In this document: one piece after another, positions 44,243 to 51,439 of the stretch
Numbering within the stretch: the stretch's first letter is position 1
Layout: every line of letters starts with the position of its first letter
NCBI GenBank assembly: GCA_016720835.1
Contig: JADKJW010000004.1
Span: 183,501-247,500 of the forward strand
Length of the DNA stretch: 64,000 nucleotides
Direction of reading: 5' to 3'
DNA from: Ignavibacteria bacterium
GTDB taxonomy: Bacteria > Bacteroidota > Ignavibacteria > SZUA-365
Program-made: the position numbers and the translations under genes
Notes under the pieces: generated by a model
What the model saw: only the letters and a program-made list of their open reading frames with translations
What the model was told of the DNA's origin: nothing
The model's database searches: none

Positions 44243-44297
44243 TCTCACCTGACCTTTCACCTTCACCCTGTTCCCTTTCACTTTCACTTTCACCAGT
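44243..44297. repeat. Short-word repeat family A, copy 4, inverted (glyQS leader)
   Basis: CACCTGACCTTTCACC and CTTTCACTTTCACTTTCACC words, i.e. the complement of the other copies, ending seven bases before the glyQS ATG at TCCCATCCATGGCC, which is also found at the radA start. Confidence 0.7.
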
Positions 44298-44304
44298 CCC
44301 ATCC

Positions 44305-45789
44305 ATGGCCGCACAGAACACGCTCGAAAAAATCGTCTCCCTGTCCAAGCGCAGGGGATTCATCTTCCAGTCTTCGGAGATTTACGGCGGACTGAACGGC
44401 TGCTGGGACTACGGTCCACTGGGCGTGGAGCTGCTGCGCAACGTGAAGGAAGCATGGTGGAAGGCGATGACGTACCGCGACGACATCGAGGGGCTCGACG
44501 CGTCCATCCTCATGCATCCCCGCGTGTGGGAGGCCTCGGGACACGTGGAGAACTTCACGGATCCGATGGTGGACTGCCGCGAGTGCAAGAGCCGCTACCG
44601 CCTGGACGTGCTCTACGAATCGTACAACGAGAAGCGCCGCAAGAAAATCGCAGAAGCCTACGCAGAATTGCTCGCGACCGACGAGGCCAAACGCGAGGCG
44701 TTCTCCGCCCTCTCGCGCGACGGGCAGCTCGAGGCGGCGGGCAATGCGCTGGTGGACGATGCTGTGGTGTTCGAGGCGCTCAACGGCAAGGAGCTGCTTG
44801 CCTGCCCGAACTGCGGGCGCGCGGGCACCTTCACGGTCCCCCGCAAGTTCAACCTGATGTTCAAGACCTTCATCGGTCCGGTGGAGGATTCGAGCGCCAC
44901 GGTGTTTCTGCGCCCTGAAACGGCCCAGGGCATATTCGTGAACTTCCTGAACGTGTCGCAGGCCATGCGCCAGAAGGTGCCCTTCGGCATCGCGCAGATC
45001 GGGAAGGCCTTCCGCAACGAGATCAACACGAAGAACTTCCTCTTCCGCACGCGTGAATTCGAGCAGATGGAAATGCAGTTCTTCGTGCGGCCGGACAGCG
45101 ACATGGAGTGGTACGAGCAGTGGCGCGCCGCGCGCCTGCAATGGTTCATCGATCACGGCATGACGGCGGACAAGCTGCGCTTCCATCCGCATGCGCCCGA
45201 GAAGCTCGCGCATTACGCCAAGGCGGCGGTGGATATCGAGTACGAATTCCCCTTCGGCTGGGGCGAGATCGAGGGCATACACAACCGCACGGACTTCGAC
45301 CTCCGCCGCCACTCGGAGTATTCGGGCAAGAACCTCGAGTTCTTCGACGACGAGACGAAGGAAAAATTCATTCCGTACGTGATCGAGACCTCGGCAGGCG
45401 CGAGCCGTTCGCTCATGGCCTTCCTCGTGGACGCGTATGTGGAGGAGGAACTCGAGAAGGAGACCCGCGTCGTGCTGCGCTTCCATCCCAAACTCGCGCC
45501 GTTCAAGGCCGCAGTGCTGCCGCTCGTCAACCGCGACGGCATGGACGATCTCGGCAAAAAGCTGTACAAGGATCTGCAGAAGGAATTCAAGGTGTTCTAC
45601 GACGAGTCCGGCTCCATCGGACGCCGCTACCGCCGCCAGGACGAAGTGGGCACGCCGTACGGCATCACCGTCGATTCCCAGACGCTGGAGGATGTCACCG
45701 TCACCGTCCGCGAGCGCGATTCCATGCAGCAGGAGCGCATCGCGTCTGCGCAGTGCGGAACGTATCTGCACGAGAAGCTGAAGATGTGA
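44305..45789 (+). CDS. glyQS: Glycine--tRNA ligase, homodimeric (class II)
   Basis: Charges tRNA-Gly. 494 residues, the alpha2 type found in Bacteroidota, Gram-positives and eukaryotes (not the alpha2beta2 E. coli type). Motifs: RRGFIFQSSEIYGGLNGCWDYGP at the N-terminus, class II motif 2 RPETAQGIFVNF and IGKAFRNEI, the EFEQMEMQFF sequence, and motif 3 SAGASRSLMAF; the anticodon-binding domain is about 390-494. A Cys-rich insert (CRECKSRYRLD ... CPNCGRAGTF) is typical. The ATG 44305 has no Shine-Dalgarno; in-frame starts upstream run through repeats and are rejected. Confidence 0.97.
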   Translation: MAAQNTLEKIVSLSKRRGFIFQSSEIYGGLNGCWDYGPLGVELLRNVKEAWWKAMTYRDDIEGLDASILMHPRVWEASGHVENFTDPMVDCRECKSRYRLDVLYESYNEKRRKKIAEAYAELLATDEAKREAFSALSRDGQLEAAGNALVDDAVVFEALNGKELLACPNCGRAGTFTVPRKFNLMFKTFIGPVEDSSATVFLRPETAQGIFVNFLNVSQAMRQKVPFGIAQIGKAFRNEINTKNFLFRTREFEQMEMQFFVRPDSDMEWYEQWRAARLQWFIDHGMTADKLRFHPHAPEKLAHYAKAAVDIEYEFPFGWGEIEGIHNRTDFDLRRHSEYSGKNLEFFDDETKEKFIPYVIETSAGASRSLMAFLVDAYVEEELEKETRVVLRFHPKLAPFKAAVLPLVNRDGMDDLGKKLYKDLQKEFKVFYDESGSIGRRYRRQDEVGTPYGITVDSQTLEDVTVTVRERDSMQQERIASAQCGTYLHEKLKM

Positions 45790-45816
45790 GCGGCACGAGT
45801 CGGAGGAGAATCATCC

Positions 45817-45847
45817 TTGATTCAGGAATGTCGCGACAGTAATTTGT
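45817..45847 (+). promoter_or_regulatory. Predicted promoter of the DUF433-MazF operon, possibly leaderless
   Basis: TTG (45817-45819), 20 bases, TAATTTGT (45840-45847); expected start coincides with the DUF433 ATG at 45852, which lacks a Shine-Dalgarno. Confidence 0.45.
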
Positions 45848-45851
45848 TCGC

Positions 45852-46106
45852 ATGAAATACAAAGGTATCATAACGATTGAACCCGGGAAAAGGGGCGGGA
45901 AGCCCTGTATCCGAGGCCTGCGCATGACGGTGTACGATGTGTTGGAGTACCTTGCTTCCGGAATGAGCGAGGAAGAGATTCTCAAGGACTTTCCCGAGCT
46001 CACCCTCACGGACATCCGCGCGTGCCTCGAATTCGCCGCAAATCGTGAACGCCGGCTTGTCGCTCTTCCACCGCTTGAAGAGAAAAGAGGAGAACAACCA
46101 TGCTGA
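45852..46106 (+). CDS. DUF433 antitoxin-like protein
   Basis: 84 residues. Core GGKPCIRGLRMTVYDVLEYLASGMSEEEIL followed by FPELTLTDIRACLEFAA is the DUF433 winged-helix signature. DUF433 proteins are usually antitoxins of DUF5615 (PIN-like) toxins, but no DUF5615 gene follows; instead the next two genes are a small unrelated protein and a MazF-like toxin. Overlaps the next gene by seven bases. AT content of this operon is higher than that of neighbours, in keeping with transfer. Confidence 0.85.
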   Translation: MKYKGIITIEPGKRGGKPCIRGLRMTVYDVLEYLASGMSEEEILKDFPELTLTDIRACLEFAANRERRLVALPPLEEKRGEQPC

Positions 46107-46348
46107 CCAGTGTTGAAGGAACATACCGTAACGGCCGGATTGAGTTAAAAGAACCGCCTGGAAACATTCAAAGCGGTACCCCGGTCATTGTCACATTCAT
46201 GGGTTCAAGCGACATTGACCTGGGATTGCATGGTATCAGCCCGGCACAAGCAGAAGAACTTCGTGCGGCACTTGCAACGTTCTCTGACTGGAACGAAGTG
46301 GAAATGGACGTCTACAACGATTATGATGCCGCCAGAGCCAACAGGTAA
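46100..46348 (+). CDS. Small DUF104/AF2212-like putative antitoxin
   Basis: 82 residues; AGAGGAGA upstream of ATG 46100, overlapping the DUF433 3' end. N-terminal half LTSVEGTYRNGRIELKEPP ... TPVIVTFMG resembles AF2212/DUF104-type small beta proteins frequently found as antitoxin partners; the C-terminal half is acidic and helical (AQAEELRAALATFSDWNEVEMD), as expected for a toxin-neutralising tail. Its end overlaps the toxin start by 26 bases, so the two are translationally coupled. Confidence 0.68.
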   Translation: MLTSVEGTYRNGRIELKEPPGNIQSGTPVIVTFMGSSDIDLGLHGISPAQAEELRAALATFSDWNEVEMDVYNDYDAARANR

Positions 46349-46682
46349 ACGCGGTGACGTTGCGTTGGTCTTATTCCCAAATTCCGACCTCCGCACTGCG
46401 AAACTTCGTCCGGTCCTGGTGATACAAGCCGACAATCTTCAAACCGGCCTGCCACAGGTAATCGTCGCCATGATCTCCAGCCGGATGACTCGAGCGAATC
46501 ATCCGAGCAGGGTGCCTGTTCTTCAATCGTCTCCAGAAGGTCAAGGCTCGGGTTTGCTTTCAGATTCAGTTGTCATGACTGATAATCTGGCTACTGTTCT
46601 GGATGTAGCGGTGCATCGCGTTATCGGTTCATTGCCAATGGCCGCCGTGGAGGAAGCATTGCGCCACACCATCGGACTCTGA
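46323..46682 (+). CDS. mazF: MazF/PemK family endoribonuclease toxin
   Basis: 119 residues from ATG 46323 (or 46326). MazF fold: KRGDVALVLFPNSDLRTAKLRPVLVIQ near the N-terminus with the catalytic Arg of KLRPVLV, ISSRMTRANHPSRVPV in the loop, and LLSDSVVMTDNLATV followed by the conserved helical end. Such enzymes cut mRNA at short motifs. Overlap with the preceding antitoxin-like gene indicates a toxin-antitoxin pair, extended by the DUF433 gene to three members. Confidence 0.87.
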   Translation: MMPPEPTGKRGDVALVLFPNSDLRTAKLRPVLVIQADNLQTGLPQVIVAMISSRMTRANHPSRVPVLQSSPEGQGSGLLSDSVVMTDNLATVLDVAVHRVIGSLPMAAVEEALRHTIGL

Positions 46683-46742
46683 ATCGTAACCAAGGGTTAC
46701 GTGCCGATACGAGCTTGATCTCAACAATGCTTTGACGGCTCG

Positions 46743-47054
46743 TCACCTGCTCCGCCGCAGCCGCGCCGTGAGCGAATCGATCACCATGGCGGACTTCGGC
46801 GCGCATGAGGGATCCTCCTGCGCGAGGCTGCGCGCGCGGGCGATGCGTTTTTCCACGAGCATGCGGGAGAAGGAGACGCGGTAGTCCACCGGGTCGGTGA
46901 CGAGGTATTCGAGTTCGTCGGCGGGCGTGGCGAAGGTCATGACCACGGGCGACATGGGTACCTCTCCGCCGCTGCGGAAGAACAGTCCCCAGCCGAGCAG
47001 CACGAAGGTGAAGAGACCACCGAATACGACGATGAGTCTGGCAGAGCGATTCAT
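46743..47054 (-). CDS. Hypothetical single-pass membrane protein
   Basis: 103 residues from ATG 47054. N-terminal membrane helix MNRSARLIVVFGGLFTFVLLGWGLFF, then a periplasm-facing region of about 75 residues rich in Arg, Glu and Leu (DELEYLVTDPVDYRVSFSRM) with no known domain. No Shine-Dalgarno is visible. Divergent from fetA across 123 bp; it could share its control region, but no functional tie is evident. Confidence 0.5.
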   Translation of the reverse strand: MNRSARLIVVFGGLFTFVLLGWGLFFRSGGEVPMSPVVMTFATPADELEYLVTDPVDYRVSFSRMLVEKRIARARSLAQEDPSCAPKSAMVIDSLTARLRRSR

Positions 47055-47126
47055 GCGGGAAATGTATGGATCGAACTGCACATTGCGAAACTGGCGCCGG
47101 ACGAGCGGGCGCTGGAACCACGCCAC

Positions 47127-47158
47127 TTTGCGCCTTGGCCGCGTCCGCCGCATATTTG
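47127..47158 (+). promoter_or_regulatory. Predicted fetAB promoter
   Basis: TTTG (47127-47130), 20 bases, CATATTTG (47151-47158): one mismatch to TTTG/TAnnTTTG. About 15 bases of leader to ATG 47178. No Fur box recognised. Confidence 0.5.
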
Positions 47159-47177
47159 CGGCCACACACGCGCGTCC

Positions 47178-47834
47178 ATGATCGAACTTCGCAACATCTC
47201 CTTCTCCTACGGCGCCGCGCCGGTGCTCGCGGACCTCTCGCTCCGCATCGGCCGCGGAGAGTACGCGCTGCTGCGCGGCGAGTCGGGCTGCGGCAAAAGC
47301 ACGCTGCTGCGCCTGCTCTGCCGCCTCGAGGCGCCGCGGGAAGGCACGCTGTTGCTGGACGGCGAGCCGTACGACGCCCTGCCGCCCCGCGCGCTGCGCC
47401 GCCGCCTCGCGCTGCTGCAGCAGCTTCCGGTGATGATGGAGGGGAGCATACGCGACAACATCCTGCTCTCGCAGCGCTATGCCGGCGCGGATGGAAAAGG
47501 AATGACGGATGCGGAACTCCGCGACATGCTGCAGCGCGCGAAGCTGGCCGACCTGGACCTCGACGCGAGCGCCGACGCCCTCTCCGTCGGCCAGAAACAG
47601 CGCATCGCCCTGCTGCGCCTTCTCGTGATGCGTCCCGACGCGCTGCTGCTCGACGAGCCCACCTCGGCGCTGGATGCGGAGTCGGCCGCGATCATCATGG
47701 ACTGGATACGGGAGTGGAACGAGACGCGCGGCACCACCGTGGTGCTGGTCTCGCACGGGAACATCCACGCGCTGCCGGAAGCCGTCTGCCGCTACCGCAT
47801 GGACGCGGGTCGCGTGGAGGAGGAGGGTCAATGA
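47178..47834 (+). CDS. fetA: ABC transporter ATP-binding protein FetA
   Basis: ATPase of the FetAB iron exporter, which lowers cytoplasmic iron and helps against peroxide stress. 218 residues; Walker A GESGCGKSTLLRLL (about 36-49), signature LSVGQKQRIALLRL, Walker B ALLLDEPTSALD, switch His in VLVSHG. Its stop overlaps the ATG of the membrane partner (ATGA), the usual coupling for FetAB. The substrate assignment rests on the partner gene being a FetB family protein. Confidence 0.88.
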   Translation: MIELRNISFSYGAAPVLADLSLRIGRGEYALLRGESGCGKSTLLRLLCRLEAPREGTLLLDGEPYDALPPRALRRRLALLQQLPVMMEGSIRDNILLSQRYAGADGKGMTDAELRDMLQRAKLADLDLDASADALSVGQKQRIALLRLLVMRPDALLLDEPTSALDAESAAIIMDWIREWNETRGTTVVLVSHGNIHALPEAVCRYRMDAGRVEEEGQ

Positions 47835-48607
47835 CCGGCGCCATCGACATCAGTTGGTGGGGACTCTCGATCTCTCTGGTGTTTGTCCTCCTCGCGGGCG
47901 CGGCGTCGCTCGCTCTGGGACTCGGCCTCGGGAAGGATCTCCTCTGGGGCACGGTGCGCACCTTCGCGCAACTGTACCTGATGGCCTTCGTGCTGCGCTT
48001 CGTCTTCGCCATCGATCAATGGTACGTGGTGCTCGCCGTGTTCGCGGCGATGATCGTGTTCGCAACGTACGTGGTGAAGGGCCGCGTGAAGGAGCGCACG
48101 GTGCGCGTGTACCTGCCGACGCTGCTCTCGATGCTGCTGAGCTACATGGTGGTGACCATCATCGTCGTTGCCGTCATCGTGCAGGCGCAGCCCTGGTATG
48201 CGCCGAAGTACTTCATCCCGCTGGGCGGCATGGTGATCGGCAATTCCATCACGGCCATCGCGGTGGCGATGGAACGGCTGCTCGCGGATCTGCGCAAGCA
48301 TCGCGCGGAGGTGGAACTGCTGCTCTGCCTCGGCGCCACGGCATCCGAAGCGTCGGCGCATATTTTCCGCACCGCCATCCGCGCGGGCATGACGCCGAGC
48401 ATCATGGCGATGATGGGCGTGGGCGTGGTGTGGATACCGGGGATGATGACGGGTCAGATTCTCGCGGGCGCCGATCCGCTGGTCGCGGTGAAGTACCAGA
48501 TCATGGTCATGATCATGCTCGTGGGATCGACGGCGATCGGCAGCGTGCTTGCGGTGTCGCTCGTGCGGCGGAGATGCTTCAGCCCGGACCATCGCCTGCT
48601 GATCTGA
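47831..48607 (+). CDS. fetB: Iron export ABC transporter permease FetB (UPF0014)
   Basis: 258 residues, about seven helices. UPF0014/YbbM signatures: ALGLGLGKDLLWGTVRTFAQLYLMAF near the N-terminus, GMVIGNSITAIAVAMERL, and the conserved LLCLGATASEASAHIFRTAIRAGMTPSIMAMMGVGVVWIPGMMTGQILAG block. ATG 47831 overlaps the fetA stop and follows GAGGAGGG. Frames continue open upstream in this frame but belong to fetA's other frame. Confidence 0.9.
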   Translation: MTGAIDISWWGLSISLVFVLLAGAASLALGLGLGKDLLWGTVRTFAQLYLMAFVLRFVFAIDQWYVVLAVFAAMIVFATYVVKGRVKERTVRVYLPTLLSMLLSYMVVTIIVVAVIVQAQPWYAPKYFIPLGGMVIGNSITAIAVAMERLLADLRKHRAEVELLLCLGATASEASAHIFRTAIRAGMTPSIMAMMGVGVVWIPGMMTGQILAGADPLVAVKYQIMVMIMLVGSTAIGSVLAVSLVRRRCFSPDHRLLI

Positions 48608-48648
48608 CGGGGTCGAGGTCCCTTCCTTCTCCATTGCTTCCGGGAGCA

Positions 48649-48678
48649 TTGCCGGGTAAGTTGATTGCATACTTGCCG
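48649..48678 (+). promoter_or_regulatory. Predicted promoter of the T9SS-like cargo gene
   Basis: TTG (48649-48651), 18 bases, TACTTGCCG (48670-48678); short leader to ATG 48690. Confidence 0.35.
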
Positions 48679-48689
48679 CGAGGTGTTCC

Positions 48690-49640
48690 ATGAGAAGGTT
48701 GTCCCTGCATTCGATCGTTCTCTGCTGTGTGTTTCTCGCCGCGCTGGCATCGTGCCCGGCCCAACCCGCCGCGCAGGGCGCCATCGCCGCGCCGTCTATC
48801 GACGTCCGGACTTCAGCTGAAAAGGCGCTGCAGACGACATTCGCCATTCCCGCGACGAAAGCGATGTATTTTCCATTGGCGGAGGGCAATTACTGGGAGT
48901 TCAGAGGCAACTTTGGCGGATACAGGGAAACAATAGTCGGCAGCGAGAAGGATTCCGCGGGAGTGACGCATTACCGCTTCGACCGTCGCGGTTCCATCGC
49001 CGGCGCGTCGTTCCGCTGGACGCCGGACAACAGGCTGCTCCTCTCCAAGCATGGCAGGGAACAGTTGTGGCTCGACTTTGACGCGCAGCCGGGCAAGTCA
49101 TGGAACGTCGACAACCCGGACGAGAATCCGGGCTTGCCGTGGAAGGTGACCCTGCAGTCCACGACGGATTCCGTGATCGTTCCCGCGGGCAGCTACACCC
49201 GCACGTACCGGTTCTCGTTTGAAGGCGGTCCGGACAATTGCTGGGAAGAGTGGTACGCGCCGATGGTGGGTCCGGTGCGCCTCGATTTTGCCGGCCTCGC
49301 GCTGAGGCTCGACTCGCTCACGAATTTTCACTTGATGATGACGAGCACAGGCATCGAAGCGCCGCATGTCGCGGAGACCGTCGTGCTGCTCGGCATCTCG
49401 CCGAACCCCGTCGACGCCGCGTCCACCGTGCACATCGCGGTGAGGGACACGCCGGCGCATGCGCGCGTCGCCGTGCATGACGCGGCAGGGCGGCGGGTCG
49501 CGCTGTTGTTTGATGCGGAGCTTGCGCCCGGCACGCACGCGATTCCGTTCAATGCCGGGGGACTGCCCTCCGGCGTGTATGCGGTGACGCTCGAAGCCGC
49601 GGGCAGAACGACGATGCGCAGCGCCGTGCGCATGCGCTGA
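48690..49640 (+). CDS. Exported protein with T9SS-like C-terminal sorting domain
   Basis: 316 residues; GAGGTG upstream of ATG 48690. Signal peptide (LSLHSIVLCCVFLAALASCPA; the Cys could also be a lipobox). The middle (about 50-215) is beta-rich with many Trp (EGNYWEFRGNFGGYRE, DNCWEEWYAPMVG) and no named domain. The last ~80 residues are a type A sorting domain: GISPNPVDAASTVHI, DAAGRRVALLF and GGLPSGVYAVTLEAAG. Probable surface-displayed or secreted protein; activity unknown. Confidence 0.8.
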   Translation: MRRLSLHSIVLCCVFLAALASCPAQPAAQGAIAAPSIDVRTSAEKALQTTFAIPATKAMYFPLAEGNYWEFRGNFGGYRETIVGSEKDSAGVTHYRFDRRGSIAGASFRWTPDNRLLLSKHGREQLWLDFDAQPGKSWNVDNPDENPGLPWKVTLQSTTDSVIVPAGSYTRTYRFSFEGGPDNCWEEWYAPMVGPVRLDFAGLALRLDSLTNFHLMMTSTGIEAPHVAETVVLLGISPNPVDAASTVHIAVRDTPAHARVAVHDAAGRRVALLFDAELAPGTHAIPFNAGGLPSGVYAVTLEAAGRTTMRSAVRMR

Positions 49641-50121
49641 ACGCGGCCGACGAGCGATCACGCAGCGCGAAGGTCGGAATGATGGGCGTTGCGCGCACCG
49701 TGCCGTCATCCCGGTGACCGATGAGCGAGCCCACTCGTGTGAAAATCGTTGATCCCGGGGCATGAAATCGAAAAGGCGGCCTTTCGGTCGCCTGATCGCA
49801 TGGGGTGTTGAGAAGTGCTGGGGTGTCGCGGCGAATTGAGGAGGGGTATGGAGAAGTTCTGTAGTATCAGTCGTAAGGGATAATTTCGGGTACACTACAG
49901 AAGAAGCAAGCACCGTGCCATACCTTGAAATTGAGGATTTATGGTGCTAATTAGAGATATCTGCGCGAACAGTCTGCAGAATCGGATAGAGAACCGAAGC
50001 AATTGAACGCTTTTCCGCACAGGGACGTTTTTGTGGCATGCGGCCGGTCTTGCACTGCATCCCCCTTTCGCCGTAGCTTGCAAGACTTTGTTTTCTGAAC
50101 CCACCAGATGAAGGAAATTCG
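49641..50121. other. Intergenic region, 481 bp
   Basis: Lower in GC toward its right half. Contents: an inverted repeat TTCTGTAGT (49857-49865) / ACTACAGAA (49894-49902) with a 28-nt loop, and the predicted cyclophilin promoter at 50050-50081. No convincing open frame, tRNA or tandem repeat. Confidence 0.5.
50050..50081 (+). promoter_or_regulatory. Predicted cyclophilin promoter
   Basis: TTG (50050-50052), 21 bases, TAGCTTGC (50074-50081); about 35 bases of leader to ATG 50122. Confidence 0.4.
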
Positions 50122-50976
50122 ATGAGAGCACTACTTTGCGCCATGCTGCTGGTCTCCTTCGGGATCGCGACAATGCACGCTCAGGGCCCGGACAAGAAAG
50201 CGAAGCAGTCCACGAAGGCCGCAAGCGCCGGCGTCTCCCACACAGCACAAGGAAAGAAACCGATGGTACTGATGAAAACCGAACTCGGCGACATCACACT
50301 CGAATTGTGGCCCGATATCGCCCCGAAAACCGTCGACAACTTCACGGGCCTCGCCTCCGGCACGAAGGAGTGGAAGGACCCCAAAAGCGGCCAGATGGTG
50401 AAAACCCGCTTCTATGACGGACTCACCTTCCACCGCGTCATCGACGATTTCATGATTCAGGGCGGCGATCCGATGGGCACCGGCAGCGGCGGCCCCGGCT
50501 ACAACTTCGAGGACGAGTGCTTCTCGTCCGATGCCTCATCCGCCATCACCGGCGCCGTCACCGACGAGGGCGTCGCCGTGCGCGTCTTCCAGGAAATCCT
50601 CATGCCTTACCTCCGCTCCACGCAGACCCCCGACACCGTGCTCAAGGCGATGGTGGACGAGTGCGTGAAGCAGCAGAGCGGCAAGCCGCTGATGCAGCAG
50701 ACCATCGAGTACTACATGGAGAAGACCGGTCGCAAGGAGCCGCTGCTCTCCAAGGGCACGCTCAAGGCCCCCGTCGCCTACGGCACCATTTGCATGGCCA
50801 ACGCCGGACCCAACACCAACGGCTCGCAGTTCTTCATCGTCACGAAGAAAGAAGGTTGCGACTGGCTCAACGGCAAGCACACCGTGTTCGGCAAGGTGGT
50901 CAAGGGCATGGATGTCGTGCACGCCATCGAGAAAAAGGGCAACGGCGTGAAGATGACGTCGGTCACCGTGGAGTGA
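50122..50976 (+). CDS. Cyclophilin-type peptidyl-prolyl isomerase, exported, with an internal helical insertion
   Basis: 284 residues; AAGGA seven bases upstream. Signal peptide to about residue 20 (ATMHAQ), Lys-rich linker, then a cyclophilin: TFHRVIDDFMIQGGDP and MANAGPNTNGSQFFI with the catalytic Arg and Gln. Between FEDEC (about residue 133) and VAYGTICMANAGP (about 218) there are some 75-85 extra residues, mostly helical (VFQEILMPYLRSTQTPD, VDECVKQQSGKPL); ordinary bacterial cyclophilins have a loop of only 10-15 there. Role: periplasmic folding; the insertion may bind clients. Confidence 0.92.
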   Translation: MRALLCAMLLVSFGIATMHAQGPDKKAKQSTKAASAGVSHTAQGKKPMVLMKTELGDITLELWPDIAPKTVDNFTGLASGTKEWKDPKSGQMVKTRFYDGLTFHRVIDDFMIQGGDPMGTGSGGPGYNFEDECFSSDASSAITGAVTDEGVAVRVFQEILMPYLRSTQTPDTVLKAMVDECVKQQSGKPLMQQTIEYYMEKTGRKEPLLSKGTLKAPVAYGTICMANAGPNTNGSQFFIVTKKEGCDWLNGKHTVFGKVVKGMDVVHAIEKKGNGVKMTSVTVE

Positions 50977-51048
50977 AATGTTCGCGATCGTCCCGGCGTC
51001 GGAAATGACGCGGGCCTGCCCACCGAAGCTGAGCGCAGCGAAGCGCAG

Positions 51049-51155
51049 GTGGGGACGCGGGGACGCGGGGACGTGGGGACGCGGTGACGCGGTGACGCGG
51101 GGACACGGGGACACGGGGACGCGGTGACGCGGGGACGCGGGGACACGGGGACACG
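51049..51155. repeat. GGGGACGC tandem minisatellite (family D)
   Basis: About 13 copies of an 8-base unit: GGGGACGC with variants GGGGACAC, GGTGACGC and GGGGACGT. No spacers, so not a CRISPR. Lies just after the cyclophilin gene, ahead of an intrinsic terminator. Confidence 0.9.
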
Positions 51156-51188
51156 CACAATCCCACCATCGAACGACGAACGATACCG

Positions 51189-51221
51189 CAGGGGCGCACG
51201 GCTGTGCGCCCCTGTTTTTTT
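51189..51221 (+). terminator. Intrinsic terminator downstream of the cyclophilin/minisatellite
   Basis: Perfect 11-bp stem CAGGGGCGCAC (51189-51199) / GTGCGCCCCTG (51204-51214), loop GGCT, then seven T. The tandem repeat at 51049-51155 is therefore probably transcribed as the 3' part of the cyclophilin message. Confidence 0.88.
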
Positions 51222-51249
51222 CGTCCCGTCCCGTTCAACCCGTCGAATA

Positions 51250-51374
51250 TTGTCACGCCGCGCGAAGTCGAGGCGGCGAATTTCCGATTTCGGATTGAAT
51301 GCGTGCAGCCGCGTATCGCAACATTCCCGGAGCACCCCGAAACGGGGTCATGCCTCGACTTCGCTCGGCATGAC
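51250..51374. repeat. Palindromic intergenic repeats of the CTCGACTTCGCTCGG type
   Basis: Copy one, inverted, around 51252-51278 (CCGCGCGAAGTCGAGG); copy two at 51347-51374, GTCATGCC-N12-GGCATGAC, with CTCGACTTCGCTCGG across its loop. A family C word (GATTTCGGATTG) lies between. Together with the minisatellite and terminator this accounts for most of the 463-bp gap 50977-51439. Confidence 0.6.
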
Positions 51375-51439
51375 AACAGAGCAACAGGGTTGGTGCCAGA
51401 GCGTAGCCGGTGGTCGCAGAGCACCGGAAGGCTGTCCGG

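Noticed and set aside
44290..45771. Leftward open frame of 493 codons opposite the glycyl-tRNA synthetase gene
   Set aside because: Pure antisense shadow without domain features.
46100..46348. DUF5615 toxin expected next to DUF433
   Set aside because: The following small protein does not have the DUF5615 PIN-like N-terminus; it resembles DUF104/AF2212-type antitoxin proteins instead.
51049..51155. Possible CRISPR array in the GGGGACGC tract
   Set aside because: Units are only 8 bases with no spacers, and no cas genes are near; it is a minisatellite.
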